Shown here: piece by piece, positions 49,201 through 60,256 of the stretch
Layout: every line of letters begins with the position of its first letter
Position numbering within the stretch: position 1 is the stretch's first letter
Source: Dryomyza anilis
Taxonomy: Eukaryota; Arthropoda; Insecta; Diptera; Dryomyzidae
Reading direction: 5' to 3'
DNA: 64,000 nt
NCBI GenBank assembly: GCA_951804985.1
Contig: OX638132.1
Span: forward strand, 9,591,529-9,655,528
The notes under the pieces: generated by a model
The model's input: the letters and a program-made list of their open reading frames with translations, nothing else
Database searches by the model: none
Told to the model about the DNA's origin: nothing
Made by a program: the position numbers and the translations under genes

Positions 49201-52200
49201 ATATTCTAGAAATTATTTTGATTACAATCAATTACTCAATTTTTGGATATCAAAATTTGGATATTTTTTTAGTTATTACGTAAAACAAATATAACGTAAA
49301 TCTTGTATTTGTCTGTATATTTTAAACTGGGACTTTTTATCAATTAGAACTGGAAAAAATATATTAATTTTTAAGAGAGTTCTAGAAAATACATCCACGC
49401 ATACAAATTAATTCTTTTTCAATTGTATTCATTCGGATTATGTATTTTCAAATCATAAATTTATTTTGGAATATTCTTGGCCGAAAATAACTACTCAATA
49501 TTTTCACGAAAAATATTTTCACGGAAATAAAACGTTTTTCTTTAAATATATGAATGATATCGACCCTGCCACATTAAAAAAAAAAACAAAAATTGGTAAG
49601 TCTACTTAGGAAATTATAAAATTCATAAATTTCCAAGTAAGCTAAGTCCAATATGGATTGTAAGTTTTCAAAATTGTTCATTTATGCTAAGAACATTTTT
49701 GGTTATAATTTGAGATAGGATCAACCGATGCACATTTAACTTTGACCGGATATAAAGATTCTAAAAATATATTTTCATGAATTTAAAATTTATAAAATAT
49801 TAATTTAAATTTTTTTTTACATATAACTTTTTTAGAGTGAAATGAAAATTATTGACTTTAAAGTTCAACTATAATCTGCGTCATTGGATATTTTTTTTCT
49901 AAAATTGGATCCTTTTGAGACCCAACTACAAAAAAAGTCCATTGACGTAGTTGGGTTCTGGGAACATTTAAGTCCCATTCTATGAAATTGAGGTTCGAAC
50001 ATAAAGGTCAGATAATAAAATTAAGTTAATTGAAAACAAAATCCTTATTTAGAATTTTGTAAAAAGTTGATAGATGCAGGGATCTCAAATAACCAGAATC
50101 GGATTTTTGGAACCAGAACCGTTGTTAAAAAAATGTGTGGAACCTCAATCGGAATCCATTTAATTTGTTTGGTTGGAACCGGAATCAGTATCGGAGCCGC
50201 TATTTTAAAAATATTCAAACCAGATCGGGAACCAATAATCCAAAGTGTTTTAATTTCTGTATAGAAGAATATTTATTATACCGATTTTATTTTTGTTGCA
50301 TATCTTATAAATTTATGTCGAGCTTTACGATTTTATATTATATCCCTTAAAATATAAATGAAAACGAGTTGGGAAAGTTAGGTCACATGGGTAAGTTCGG
50401 TCACATGGGGCGGACTTTTATAGTCGGTCGGGCCCGACTATGGAATACCCTACACCATTGGTGGGATATTTAATTGTATATCTTAATTTTGAAGTTGTTA
50501 ATTATACTGAACCTCCCCACCCTCAGAATATTATTCACATATCAGAAATTTACATCTTATATCCCCATAATTTAAAAAATTGATATAAAAGTATAAAAAA
50601 CTAATACAAAAAATTAGAAAAATGAAAATGGGCGGACCACGCCTATATTAAAAAATTTTGAAGGGATAATATTTCATAGATTTGATTTTAATAATTTACG
50701 GTTCAAATTTCCACTATGAAAACCCGGGAAATAATGAAAAAAAAGGTGGGCGGATCACGCCCATTTTTGGACCACATATTTTTGTATGAGTTATAACAAT
50801 ACGTTTTAAATTTTATAACTATACCTTGAATACTTTTCGAGTTATTAGTTCCTAAAGAGTTATATAAATGTGACTTGTATGGGAGGTGGGCGTGTCCGTT
50901 GACCGATTTGGCTCATTTTCAAACTCAGTTCCTACTTTTGGCTAAAATATATTGAGACGAAATTTCATCGTATTCTGATCAGTATTTCTCAAGTTTTTCT
51001 GTATTCGGACAGCAAGACAGCAAGACGGACAGACAGACGGACATGGCTAAACGGACTCGGGTAGTGATGTTGATCAAGAATATATATACTTTTCCATACC
51101 GGACACGCCTCCTAAGGGGCGTTACAATATATGCACAAAGTTAATATACCCTGTACCTCATAGGTGTAGGATATAAAAATGTCCAATGATATTTAGACAA
51201 TTCCCAAATTAAGCAATCAGATATATATTTTGTATATAATAACCCGCACAATCCACCTACGGGCTACTGGCCTGTCAACGAAAATACAAAAGAAATTCAA
51301 CCGTATACTTAAATCGGTAAAAATTCAAAAGTCTCTTGATAATAATGAAGTTACAAAATAGAAATAGGTACTACACAAATGTATATTTATGTGATAGTGT
51401 AAATGATTAGGTACTATATTTTAATAGTTGAGCCTATAATATCATGTTCTACGATTTTATAAAATACCATTTAGATATCTATCTAAAACATCAATTAATT
51501 ATAATTTGAATAAATTTATAAATTTTACAATTAAATTTCTACTAATTTCAGTATTTAGAAAGTCGTTTTGATCGTCGTCTCCGCATGTTTGGCTCCGTCA
51601 TGTTCACTATAATGAATGTAAGTTATATAGTTTTTCTTTTAAATTTATTATACGCAGTTTAAAAATGAAGACCTTGCTTTAAATATGACACCCATTTTCG
51701 CTTAGATTGGCTATCTTCCCATTGTAATCTATGTTCCTGCGTTGGCTTTTAATCAAGTAACCGGTGTTGCTGTACATACGATCACGCCTATTGTTTGCAT
51801 TATTTGTGTTTTCTATACAAGTTTGGTGAGTGCTGGATATAGGTTCTATACCTAGTAGAAATTGTGCAAGGACTATGATGGGAAACTGATTATGGCAATT
51901 TTGCCTTTTCAAAATCCGATCAGTTACATGATCAACGTACTCGAGGCCATGCACAGCCTAAGTGATCAAATTTCTACTAGAGGTAGCACCTCTATATTAT
52001 GGACCATAATAATATTCGAGCGTGTTCCGAAATTCACTTTCGTTGGATATTCAAATAATTTACAATTATTAACTCAAATTTAATGAGTTTCATAAAACTT
52101 TAAAAAATGGTAAAATCGAATTCTCGAACAGCAAAAAATGAATTCGATCGGATTGAAATTTGAATACGATTTCGATTGGAATATGGAACACGCCTGATTA

Positions 52201-55200
52201 CCAAGTTTTTGTAAATTTCGATACTATATTTAACTTTTGTTATATAGGGTGGCCTTAAAGCCGTTGTCTGGACGGATGTGGTGCAGACGGTGTCGATGTT
52301 GGGCGCTCTCATATTGGTGGCCATTAAGGGCACAATGGATGTGGGTGGCGTACGTGAGGTATTTCAGAGTGCATGGGATACGGAACGCATTGAGGCACCG
52401 GAGTAAGTTTTTATAAAAGATCGACTATATTAAATTACCGTGAAAAATGATATAGGTAAAAAATATATGAAGTGAGAATTTTTGTCGCTAAGTTATGTTG
52501 AAATTGCGATATTGCGGTAAAGTGGGAAAACATGTGCTGGTGTAAAGTGGGAAACATATTCTAGGGTAAAGTGGGAAACGTAATTTAAGCAATGCTTGTT
52601 ATAATTTTAGTGAAAATATTGTGTTATGTGAATTATTTAATTGGTTTAGCCAAGAAATAACTTCAATCGTGCTATTTTTTGACTTCACCTGAGATAATAT
52701 CTGAATTGCAGAGGCCGAGAAGCGAACCTTGTCAGAAGCAAAAAGACTAAATCGGTAAATATTCTTCAACTTCATCGGAAGAAAAATTTTGATCAATTTG
52801 CTTGAATAAAATGCCGAATAAATTAAATTTTAGTAATTCAGTTTTATACAGAAAAAATAATCGACGTAAATACAGCAATCATAATTAATTACACACCAGT
52901 AATATACAAAAATATACACGCAGAAAAAAATACTATATAAATAATAGTTTTTTACTATTAAAAATAGTCAATAGTATGAGTTTTTATTTTAATCGGAAAA
53001 TACCAATAAATAACAGAAAATACCATGACATTGCCATTGAGTTTATATGAAAAGATTTATTTTTTGTATACTATTAAATCAATAATTGTCCTATTGACCA
53101 ATTTTAATGGGATTTGAATGATTTTTTTCTGGGTGTACCAATAAAACGGTTTTGCTTAAGTAGCAAATTATTTAATTGGCATGATCGACGTTTTAAAAGT
53201 ATTTTTACATTTTCACAGTATATTTATAATTGTTTTTTAGTTTATTTAAAAAAAAATATTATAAATTCTTGTGAAAAATTTCCTTTTTCATCATCATCAT
53301 CATCATTTTGAACGACACCAATAGAGTATGATTAAACTCAATAAGTGTTTCTTATGACATGAACCAAATGTGAATTGTTATGTGCGCCAACTAAAAATTC
53401 TAATTCAAAGCGATTTCCACCAATTTCACGAATTTAACCAAATTCACCAGCGCACTAAGCGAGTACACACACACCACGCACTACTATAACGACCACGCAC
53501 TGCTATAACATCAACGCGGAAAACGAATACACATAGCTGTTGCCAGCAAATGTGATTGCTAGTATGAAGAATATGTACGCTAATACAACTAATAATTTTG
53601 TCGGTGCAGTTTTAGTAAAAATTGAATGGTTTCGATGTACCTTTTTGCCTATATTTACGAATTTATGTTTTGTGTGTGTATTTGCAAACGGATTGTATAC
53701 TTGAAATGTTTAAACTTGAAGACCAGCAACTACACCTGTGTCAGAATATTCTGACTGTGAGTAAATGTACTATTTTATTCGTATTTTCTTTACATAACTA
53801 CTGAGATATTTATGAATTTTATTAACTTTCTTTCTTCATATTTTTTCATGCATTTTTTATCCTTAATATATTTGACTTTGTTATGAAAAAAACATGAAAA
53901 AGATGAATTTAAATAGCATTTTGGTAAACCTTATGAAATTTCCCACTTTACCCTAACATTTTTCAACAAGTCAATATATAATATATGTATAATAATGCAT
54001 CGTCGTTGTAGAACGAAAAGTCATCAAATACATTTTCAAAATGCCAAATATTCATTTACAAAAAACTTTATATATCTGTCAATTTTTAATCGATGATCTC
54101 TATTTTTTTATCACATGATAAGAAAATGTAAATCTATCAATTGATATTTAAATTTTAATAATGCATCAATTACTTTTTATAATATTAATCAACAAACTCG
54201 AAATTTAAGTTTTTCATAAAAATGTATTTGGTGACTTTTCGTTCTACAACGTCGATATAATATATTTGTCTTTGTTATGAAAAAACATTAAAAGAAACAC
54301 TTAAATAGCATTTTGGTAAACATTTTGAAATTTCCCACTTTACCCTAACATTTTTCTACAAGTCAATATATAATATCAACGTATCAATATGTAATATATT
54401 TGACTTTGTTATGAAAAAACATGAACAAGAAACACTTATGTAGCATTTTGGTAAAGATTTTGAAATTTCCCACTTTACCCCAAAAAGTAAAAAATCGCTC
54501 AAAGATCAATTAAAAGGCATATAAACGATATTCTTTTAATGCAAAAAGTTAGATTATGAACCAGTCTATGGAATATAACATTCAAAAGAATTTATTAAAT
54601 TATTCAAATGGAGGAAAATACAAACGTGTCCCACTTTACCCCAGACTCACCATATTCGCAAATGTTTTATTCATTAACACTTAATGATATTTTAGTTTCA
54701 AATAATTTTACACTGATTATAGAGTAACGCCGACAATATTACAAATCAATTAAAAATCGGCAACGACTTTTTAAATTAACAAGAATATTTTTAGTATTGC
54801 TTTCGAAGGTTTAACTTTATTAACAAAAAAAAACGCTCATTATAATAAAATTGATCGTTATTCTTGTAATGAAATATTTATAACTCATTTTAATGTACAT
54901 TTTTTTTTAATACTTTATAATATTTGTCATTTAAGAACGTATATAATTTTGCGATTCAAACATGTCTAAAGATTTTTAATTGTTTTTCTTTCTGTTTTTG
55001 TCCACATAGTTTCAGCATTGATCCAACCATACGTCACACCATTTGGTCGCAAATAATCGGTGGTGTCTTCTATTGGACCCAGACAAATGCCGTCTCCCAG
55101 AATATGATTCAGCGGTACCTGTCGTTGCCGTCACTGACGGCGGCGCGTAAGGCGTTATTCATATTTTGTTTCGGGGTGCTGGTGCTAATGTTGCTCTGCA

Positions 55201-58200
55201 GCTACAATGGGTTGCTGATCTATGCCACATACAAGCACTGCGATCCACTGACGACAAAGGTATTTTTGAAATTAATATTTAAAATTAAAAAAAAATATTA
55301 AATTTTAAATTTTTTTATTAAAATCATAAATTTTATTTTTAAATTTTTATATTATTCCTTTTGAATATAGCTTGCTCAAGCACGCGATCAACTGTTGCCG
55401 CTCTTCGTCATGGACACTTTGGGTGAATTTCCTGGCCTTACGGGTCTCTTTATTGCAGGTGTCTTCAGCGCCGCACTCAGCTCTTTGTCGACCTGCTTGA
55501 ATTCCATGTCCGCCGTTGTGCTGGAGGATTTTGTAAAGCCATTCGTGAAGCGCCCTCTCTCGGAGGCGGCTGTCAATTGGATTATGCGTTCGGTGGTTGT
55601 GGGCGTGGGTGCGTTGTGTGTTTGCCTAGTCTATGTTGTCGAACACATGGGCACCGTTCTGCAGTTGACCATGAGTCTGGAGGCGATCACCAATGGTCCA
55701 TTGTTTGGCATATTCACCATTGGACTATTTATGCCGTGGATCAATGGAAATGTAAGTTTTTGTGGTGATTAAATGTTTTATGTATGAAGTTTTTATATTT
55801 ATTATGGTGAATATTTTCATTGGAGATATTGTTAGAGTTCAGAAACTATTGAAATATTTAGTTTTCTGTTTATTGCTAGGTCATGTATGACGGGTAGCGG
55901 CGGTAGCTCAGTGGTTAGTGCATTGAACTGGGAGCCAAAATTACAGTAGTACAAGTTTAAACATAGGCTGAGACTAACAACTCAATGTTAATTTCCTTTA
56001 ATTTTTATTCAATTAATTTATTAATTAATATGATTAAAAATTTTATCAATACAATTAAATTCGTATCGGTTGTAATCGAATACACACACCGTTGTAAGCG
56101 ACTACACACACCCAATTAAGCGAATGTACTCACTAATGTACGATAACACACACACTACCGTCGCGGCTACAGTTGTTGCTAGCAATGCGATTGCTAATAT
56201 AAAGATTTGTACGCTAATGCAATTCTGGAAAAATTTAATTATATTGATGTACCTTTTTAGTTATATTTACAATTTTTTTCTGTGTGATGAGTTCATGAGC
56301 ATGACCGTATAGAAAGTTGTACTAGTCCCGACCAAATCTTTTAAGACTCCTATAGTAGGAAGTTACGATCATGTCCAGATTGTCATTGTCATATAGCTGG
56401 TCGTGATACGGCAAGGTAAAAATACAATGAGCAGTTACCGATCATGTCCCTAGTACAATTTCTACGAATGTCTTAAATTAGTCCTATTTTTGAGTGTTAC
56501 CCTCATATTTGAGCACTTAAAAAATGCTCTTAAAATCAGCCAAAGTACTTAAAATTTGCCAAAAAGGCGCATAAAACCTTGGTAGTACTTGTAGAAATGT
56601 ACCTTGTTATTTAAGACATATGACAAATTTAAAATACAATGATCACTTCCCCAACATTAAGCTTACACCAATTATTCTAGTGCAGTGATTACGGTTTTTA
56701 AGAGTCCGAAAAGCCTCATATTAAACATTCATAATATTGAGTTTTTTTAGATTTCACAAATACTCTATTTCAAATGAGTCCTACATCATAAGTACACAGA
56801 AAAAAAATAATCGACGTAAATATAGCAACAGATATTAATTAATCAGTCCAGCAATGAAATTCCGAAATTCAGTGAACACATTTAGAATAGTTTATAATAA
56901 AATAAAAAAAAAATATAAAATAAATAAATAAAAAAAATATTTTTTTTTTTTTTACATTTCAAACCAATTTAAGCGAATACACACACCAAATTAAACGAAT
57001 ATACACACCACCAGCGCGTCGCGAAACAGCTGTTGCCAGCAAATGCGATTGCTAAATATGAAGGATGTGTACGCTAATGCAGTTAATAATTTAGTCGGCG
57101 CAGTTTTAGCAAAAATGTAATTGTATTGATGTACATTTTTGTTTATATATACGAATTTTTATTTTCTGTGTAGTTGACATATTATTCCGAGTCCAAACAT
57201 CCAAGAAAATACATTAAAAATATTATTTTAATAATGAATATTATGAATTTATTTTTATATTTGAATTGGAAATTCAAAACGAATGAATTATATGTATATA
57301 TTTTACATTTAACTCATAAATAGGATACTTGAACAGTCTTCTTAGTGAGTGCTTCCAAAACAGTTTCAAATTAGACTAAAATACTACTAAGGGAACATTT
57401 TGTGAGCATTTTTAAACAGTTATCAATTTGATTCGTTTAGTTTCTTAGAGTGAAATGTGATACTTTTTTTTAAGCACTCATAAAACACTCACAAATGGAC
57501 CTTTATGTCTCCAATATCAGAGCGCTCTATAGTAAGGTATAATACTAAATAACATAATGATAATTTTTACAATATATGGGTTGATAATTTCGGAATCAGT
57601 TTTAGAACAAGTTGAGTAATTTAAATTTTGCTATGGTTTTCTATTTCCCTACGGGGAAAATTTTACCAACTGTCTGATAAATTTATATAAAACGAACCGG
57701 CCACTTCAACATGGCGTTGTCCTAGGAAGGGGTAAATTGACACCTCCTGCAGACCATTAGACCTATCACTGAACTGGTCAACAATTGAAGAATTTCCAAC
57801 AAAATCAGATAGGTCCTAAGTTCATAAAGGGTATCAGAACTAGCATAGTTAATAAAATTTTTCCGTAGGGTTATGATTTTGTCTATAATATTGTTGATAC
57901 TTTGTTTATGGAACTTTATATGATAATGAGTTTTTTATATTACTATTAGTAATCTTAATTATTAGCGTATATCTGGTCTATGATTTTTTTTTCCCTGGTA
58001 TTATTTTACCATATGTTAGGGTTATAAAAATGTAAAACTTTAATGATCAGCTTCCGATTAGAGTTATTTCCACTAGAACGTCTCTTGTAAGATCTTGTTA
58101 GCTTTTCTATAAGCAGTATATGTTATTAGGGAGCTAAAAAACAAAGGTTTACTTACATTCATTATCTTGTCTATAAAATTGTTGATAATTATGTTAATCA

Positions 58201-58917
58201 TATTTGTTATAATCTGGTTTATGATCTTATTCATCATATTGTTGTTGATTTTGTTTATGATTTGTTTGATATTGATCAATTGATAAATGAAATTGATGTT
58301 ATGGGAGATTTTCTAATTAAAAAATAATTCACAATTTTTCATCTAGAGCGCTATAACCGGCGGCGTACTCGGCGTAATCGGCATGTCCTGGATCAGTCTG
58401 AATGCACAGTGGGCCATCGCATCCGGTGCCATTGAATATGAAACCAAACCGTTGTCCGTCGATCAGTGCGATTATCGTTTTGATCAGCATGTCCCAACAG
58501 TGAGTCCGCACAATATGACGCTGTTGCACGGAGAGACCGCTGAGTGAGTTTCTTTTTATTTTATATTTTTTATATTTCTTACAATTTTTCTATAATTTTA
58601 GTGACATTTTTCCGTTGTACCGCATTTCATACATGTGGTACACGTGCTTTGGCGCAATGATCACCATTGTCGTTGCGATTATCTGCACCTGCGTTTTTGG
58701 CGGCAACGATCCGAACAAAGTGGATCCCTCATTGCTGACGCCCTGCATACGCAAGCGCTTCCATTACGATCACATCACAAAGCCAAGTGTATGCTTTAAT
58801 CGGAGAAATTTAAATGTAGCATGAATTAATCGTATTTTTTTATCTAATTTACAGAATGGTTATAGAACCGACATTCCACTAACGCCCAAATATCGTTCCA
58901 ACGAAGCAGCGCTTTAA
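40282..58917 (+). CDS. SLC5-family sodium-coupled solute (monocarboxylate-type) symporter (9 exons, 592 aa)
   Basis: Plasma-membrane sodium:solute symporter, closest by memory to sodium-coupled monocarboxylate transporters (SLC5A8/A12) and their fly relatives; the substrate is not proven. Exons: 40282-40641, 51552-51617, 51706-51825, 52248-52402, 55010-55259, 55371-55751, 58347-58543, 58602-58788, 58855-58917. All borders are GT..AG and total 593 codons with stop. Seen: N-terminal membrane segment at residues 16-37; SFISGITLLG and GLPTEIY in the second; YLESRFDRRLR (121-131) opening exon 2; PIVIYVPALAFNQVTG in exon 3; GGLKAVVWTDVVQ at 183-195; GVFSAALSSLSTCLNS at 347-362, the Na2-site helix; about 13 membrane helices in all. 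The C-terminus ends SNEAAL. Intron 1 is 10.9 kb and intron 4 is 2.6 kb, both packed with repeats. Which fly SLC5 member it is I cannot say. Confidence 0.93.
40965..41071 (+). repeat. 11-bp minisatellite, about ten units
   Basis: The unit caacgttcaga / caacgtttaga repeats head to tail without indels from 40965 to about 41071. It is located 320 nt into SLC5 intron 1. Confidence 0.85.
41100..41640. repeat. Degenerate block with ggacggga words
   Basis: ccggacgggacattcg, ccggacgggatag, ctggacggaac and cgggacgttccg occur at intervals of 100-200 nt. Likely decayed repeat; no termini fixed. Confidence 0.3.
42189..42700 (-). pseudogene. Non-LTR retrotransposon 3' fragment (RNase H end of ORF2)
   Basis: The minus strand reads SEKADELAKQG-like (EKADELAKQGVQ, about 42690-42650), then after stops and a frame change LLLEIITGHCLIGYHAHRM, WCRNYNEPEEDKTQEHLLC and HCPALARTRL. 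EKADELAK is the end of the RNase H domain and TGHC..YH.HR...C....E...HLLC.CPAL is the usual tail of Jockey/I/R1-type ORF2 proteins. Frame breaks make it dead. Inserted inside the 41655-43105 inverted repeat. Confidence 0.75.
42695..43012. repeat. Alternating-orientation CCAATGACGCAA units
   Basis: About four units of gggttctggccaaatccc / ggaacaaattttt / caatgacgcaa, the first inverted relative to the others around a T-run at 42770. The same wording recurs at 49877-49965. Confidence 0.55.
44240..44530 (+). repeat. Worn fragment of the Helitron/DINE-like family
   Basis: cagacaaacggacctctctgc and an ataccctac-like start are the only shared words; weak. Confidence 0.25.
44791..46148. mobile_element. 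1.36-kb foldback element in SLC5 intron 1
   Basis: Ends agggcggat and atccgtcct. Left arm about 44835-45245 and right arm about 45690-46125 are inverted copies, as shown by blocks gtaatagggctt/aagccctattac, ctaaaatcggcatgg/ccatgccgattttag and ttgttaacagtcaatttc/gaaattgactgttaac. The centre holds a third, direct module (aaggacgatgcgcagccac, 45378). No coding capacity. Confidence 0.8.
46180..46240. repeat. Right-end relic of the GATTAATC hAT family
   Basis: aatcaggattctgattaatcgcacatcccta ends as the 8858 element does (gcacagc.cta). The rest is absent. Confidence 0.45.
46504..46726. mobile_element. CACCCAG MITE, full-length copy
   Basis: Starts cacccagaaaaaaatacta, ends ttttttctgggtg. Interior collinear with 52915-53137 throughout. 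Confidence 0.8.
46727..47869. other. Intron sequence without features
   Basis: A partial CACCCAG-MITE-like end (cactcagaaatatg, 47196) is the only recognisable item. Confidence 0.35.
47870..48636. mobile_element. CACAGAAAAAAT MITE, long copy
   Basis: Ends tacacagaaaaaataattcg and cgattatttttttctgtgta, TA on both sides. Interior: two to three direct gtagcagtgcgtggtcg units (48033-48130), an attagcgtacagattcat block and a catcatcatc-type run. An inverted relative lies at 52847-53680. Confidence 0.75.
48772..49230. mobile_element. CACTCAAAATAAAA element, right end worn
   Basis: Starts tacactcaaaataaaatttg and is filled with tacgaaatatttcgtaaaa words as in the 33298 element. Confidence 0.55.
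50361..51177 (+). mobile_element. Helitron/DINE-like dispersed repeat, copy C (variant)
   Basis: gagttgggaaagttaggtc, palindrome atagtcggtcgggcccgact, agacggacagacagacgg at 51023, gatcaagaatatatatactt, and end tataccctgtacc..ggtgtaggatata. Interior words gatcacgcccattttt and ggtgggcgtgtcc distinguish it from copies A and B. Confidence 0.6.
52847..53680. mobile_element. CACAGAAAAAAT MITE, inverted relative to 47870, itself interrupted
   Basis: Opens tacagaaaaaataatcgacg, contains ccacgcactgctataac and gctgttgccagcaaatg, and closes cgaatttatgttttgtgtg. A CACCCAG MITE sits inside at 52915-53137. Confidence 0.7.
52915..53137. mobile_element. CACCCAG MITE nested in the 52847 element
   Basis: tacacgcagaaaaaaatac to ttttttctgggtgta with TA flanks. 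Collinear with 46504. Confidence 0.8.
54000..54256. mobile_element. TCGTTGTAGAACGAAAAG foldback MITE
   Basis: Arms cgtcgttgtagaacgaaaag (54000) and cttttcgttctacaacgtcg (54236-54255), extending about 40 bp inward (tca.caaatac / gtatttgg.tga). It interrupts the 52505 element. Confidence 0.75.
55895..55978 (+). mobile_element. tRNA-like head of a SINE
   Basis: gcggcggtagctcagtggtt and gcattgaactgggagcc form D-arm and anticodon-arm-like sequence with an intact A box (tagctcagtggttagtgc); the B box is worn (acaagtttaaaca). Not a working tRNA gene. No A-rich tail fixed. In SLC5 intron 6. Confidence 0.5.
56040..56287. repeat. Right part of a CACAGAAAAAAT MITE
   Basis: gttgttgctagcaatgcgattgc and tttgtacgctaatgcaa lead to the end tttttttctgtgtga. 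Left end missing. Confidence 0.55.
56330..56790. repeat. Repeat rich in gagcactta / agtactc words
   Basis: gagtgttaccctcatat and ttgagcacttaaaa at 56491-56525 recur at 59276-59305 and in altered form across 59390-59960. It may be another foldback family; ends not fixed. Confidence 0.4.
56793..57172. mobile_element. CACAGAAAAAAT MITE, short copy
   Basis: tacacagaaaaaaaataatc to acgaatttttattttctgtgta with TA flanks. Interior gcgattgctaaatatgaagg corresponds to 53549-53575. Confidence 0.7.
57647..57870. mobile_element. CCCTACGGGGAAAATTTT MITE
   Basis: Inverted ends ccctacggggaaaatttt and aaaatttttccgtaggg enclose 224 bp of mixed sequence. No second copy in the window. Confidence 0.6.
57871..58346. 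other. Low-complexity end of SLC5 intron 6
   Basis: Degenerate ttgttgataat / tttatgat words repeat irregularly (57880-58270). They produce an Asn/Ile-rich open frame on the other strand that is not a gene. Confidence 0.4.
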
Positions 58918-59145
58918 AATCCTCACTCAAACACTAGCAATTTAAAAAGAAAACTATTCAAATCTTAATTTAATTTCTTTGTAAATAATTTAATTTAGTT
59001 TGCAAACGATCATATGGTGGCCATTCGATCATGTTGTCACAGAAATCCACACAAATGACGCGTTGAAAAACGTTATTTTTTTAGGTACTATAGTGAACAT
59101 TATTTTTAGGAAATATTATTGTACAATTATGTCATAGAAAACAAA

Positions 59146-59151
59146 AATAAA
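59146..59151 (+). terminator. Poly(A) signal of the SLC5 gene
   Basis: AATAAA 229 nt after the stop codon, in a 3'UTR free of recognisable repeats. The next repeat begins near 59240. Confidence 0.6.
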
Positions 59152-59239
59152 TGAATTTATAATTTTAAGAATTTCACTTGATCACCTTGATTACGTTTTG
59201 TTGCTGACTTTATTGGAAATACAGTATTGACATCGTAAT

Positions 59240-59965
59240 ACCCAGCAAACAAATAAAGACTCAGACATGTGTCTTATTCATGAGTGTTACCCTCATATAT
59301 AAGCACTTCAAAGAGCTCAAAAAGGCTCCCGACCCCTGGGTCTCTAACAATATAATTGTATGAGCCCATGCAATAAGACTAAAAACATTCATACTTATCA
59401 AACTTTTATTACTCCTGAAACACTCATATATGAGCAATTAAAAGAGCTCAAAAAGTCTACTAAAACCAGGGTAGAAGGCACTATTTTATAAGCCCAAATC
59501 CAATCATATTTATGAGACTTTTATTACTCCTAAAAGTGTCATATTTGAGCAGAAAATATAGCCCAAGGTTTTGGGATAATTATAAATATTCTTCAAACAT
59601 TCATATTTTTGAGACTTTTTTTAACCCCCTCAATTACTTTATTTTCCGAGGTTTCCCATTTCGAAAAATATATAAATGAAAAATATATTAAATGAATCCA
59701 ACATCGTACATGTTCCTGTTTGTCTTAGTCGAGACATCACAGAGAAAATGCATTCAAGTTTTTAATGAATGCTTTTAAGAGTCTAAAATATGAGGACTCC
59801 TACGTAACTCCTAAATTTGACTCTTCTATGAGTAATATTTTGGAAACATCCGAAAACACTCTAAAATGCGATATTTTTGTGAGTCTATTTTCTCAGAGCT
59901 TTCAAAAAAAACATTAAAAAAATGGGTCTCTTTAATGACCTAAATTTCAGAGCGCTCCTAAATGC
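59240..59965. repeat. gagcactta / agtactc repeat downstream of SLC5
   Basis: Several gagtgttaccctcatat / tatttgagca / gagacttttattactcc words, partly inverted in the right half (tcttttaagagtc, 59775). Same family as 56330-56790. Confidence 0.4.
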
Positions 59966-60256
59966 CTAATGGATAATAATTCTATTAAATTTTGGAAAAA
60001 GCTAAATACTGACTCAAAATTTTATCTTTCGCTCTTATCGATTTTTTCCAACTGGACCCAATAAAAAAATTAATCTTAAATGGCGCACAAAAAGTTCAAT
60101 AACAATAAAATTAAAAGTTTTGATTTTAATTTTGAATAATGATTAAAATTTTTTAAATTTTTCACCAGACAATTACTTCCCATAAATTATTATATGAATT
60201 GTATTGTACAAGTTTTATATGAGGTAGGTATAGGACATCCTAAACTCTAGCTTTTA

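Larger units (their letters stand above)
52505..54650. mobile_element. GTAAAGTGGGA element filling SLC5 intron 4, with nested insertions
   Basis: Left part has three ggtaaagtgggaaa words (52512-52578); the right part has their mirror tttcccactttaccc near 53939, 54325, 54465 and 54630. A roughly 115-nt unit ending in that word (gactttgttatgaaaaaacat..tagcattttggtaaa..) repeats three times on the right. Insertions at 52847-53680 and 54000-54256 interrupt it. Confidence 0.6.

Noticed and set aside
55895..55978. Functional tRNA gene
   Set aside because: The anticodon and T arms do not pair and the B box is damaged; SINE head is the better reading.
58073..58279. Asn/Ile-rich minus-strand frame
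   Set aside because: Low-complexity ttgttgat/tttatgat repeats inside an intron.
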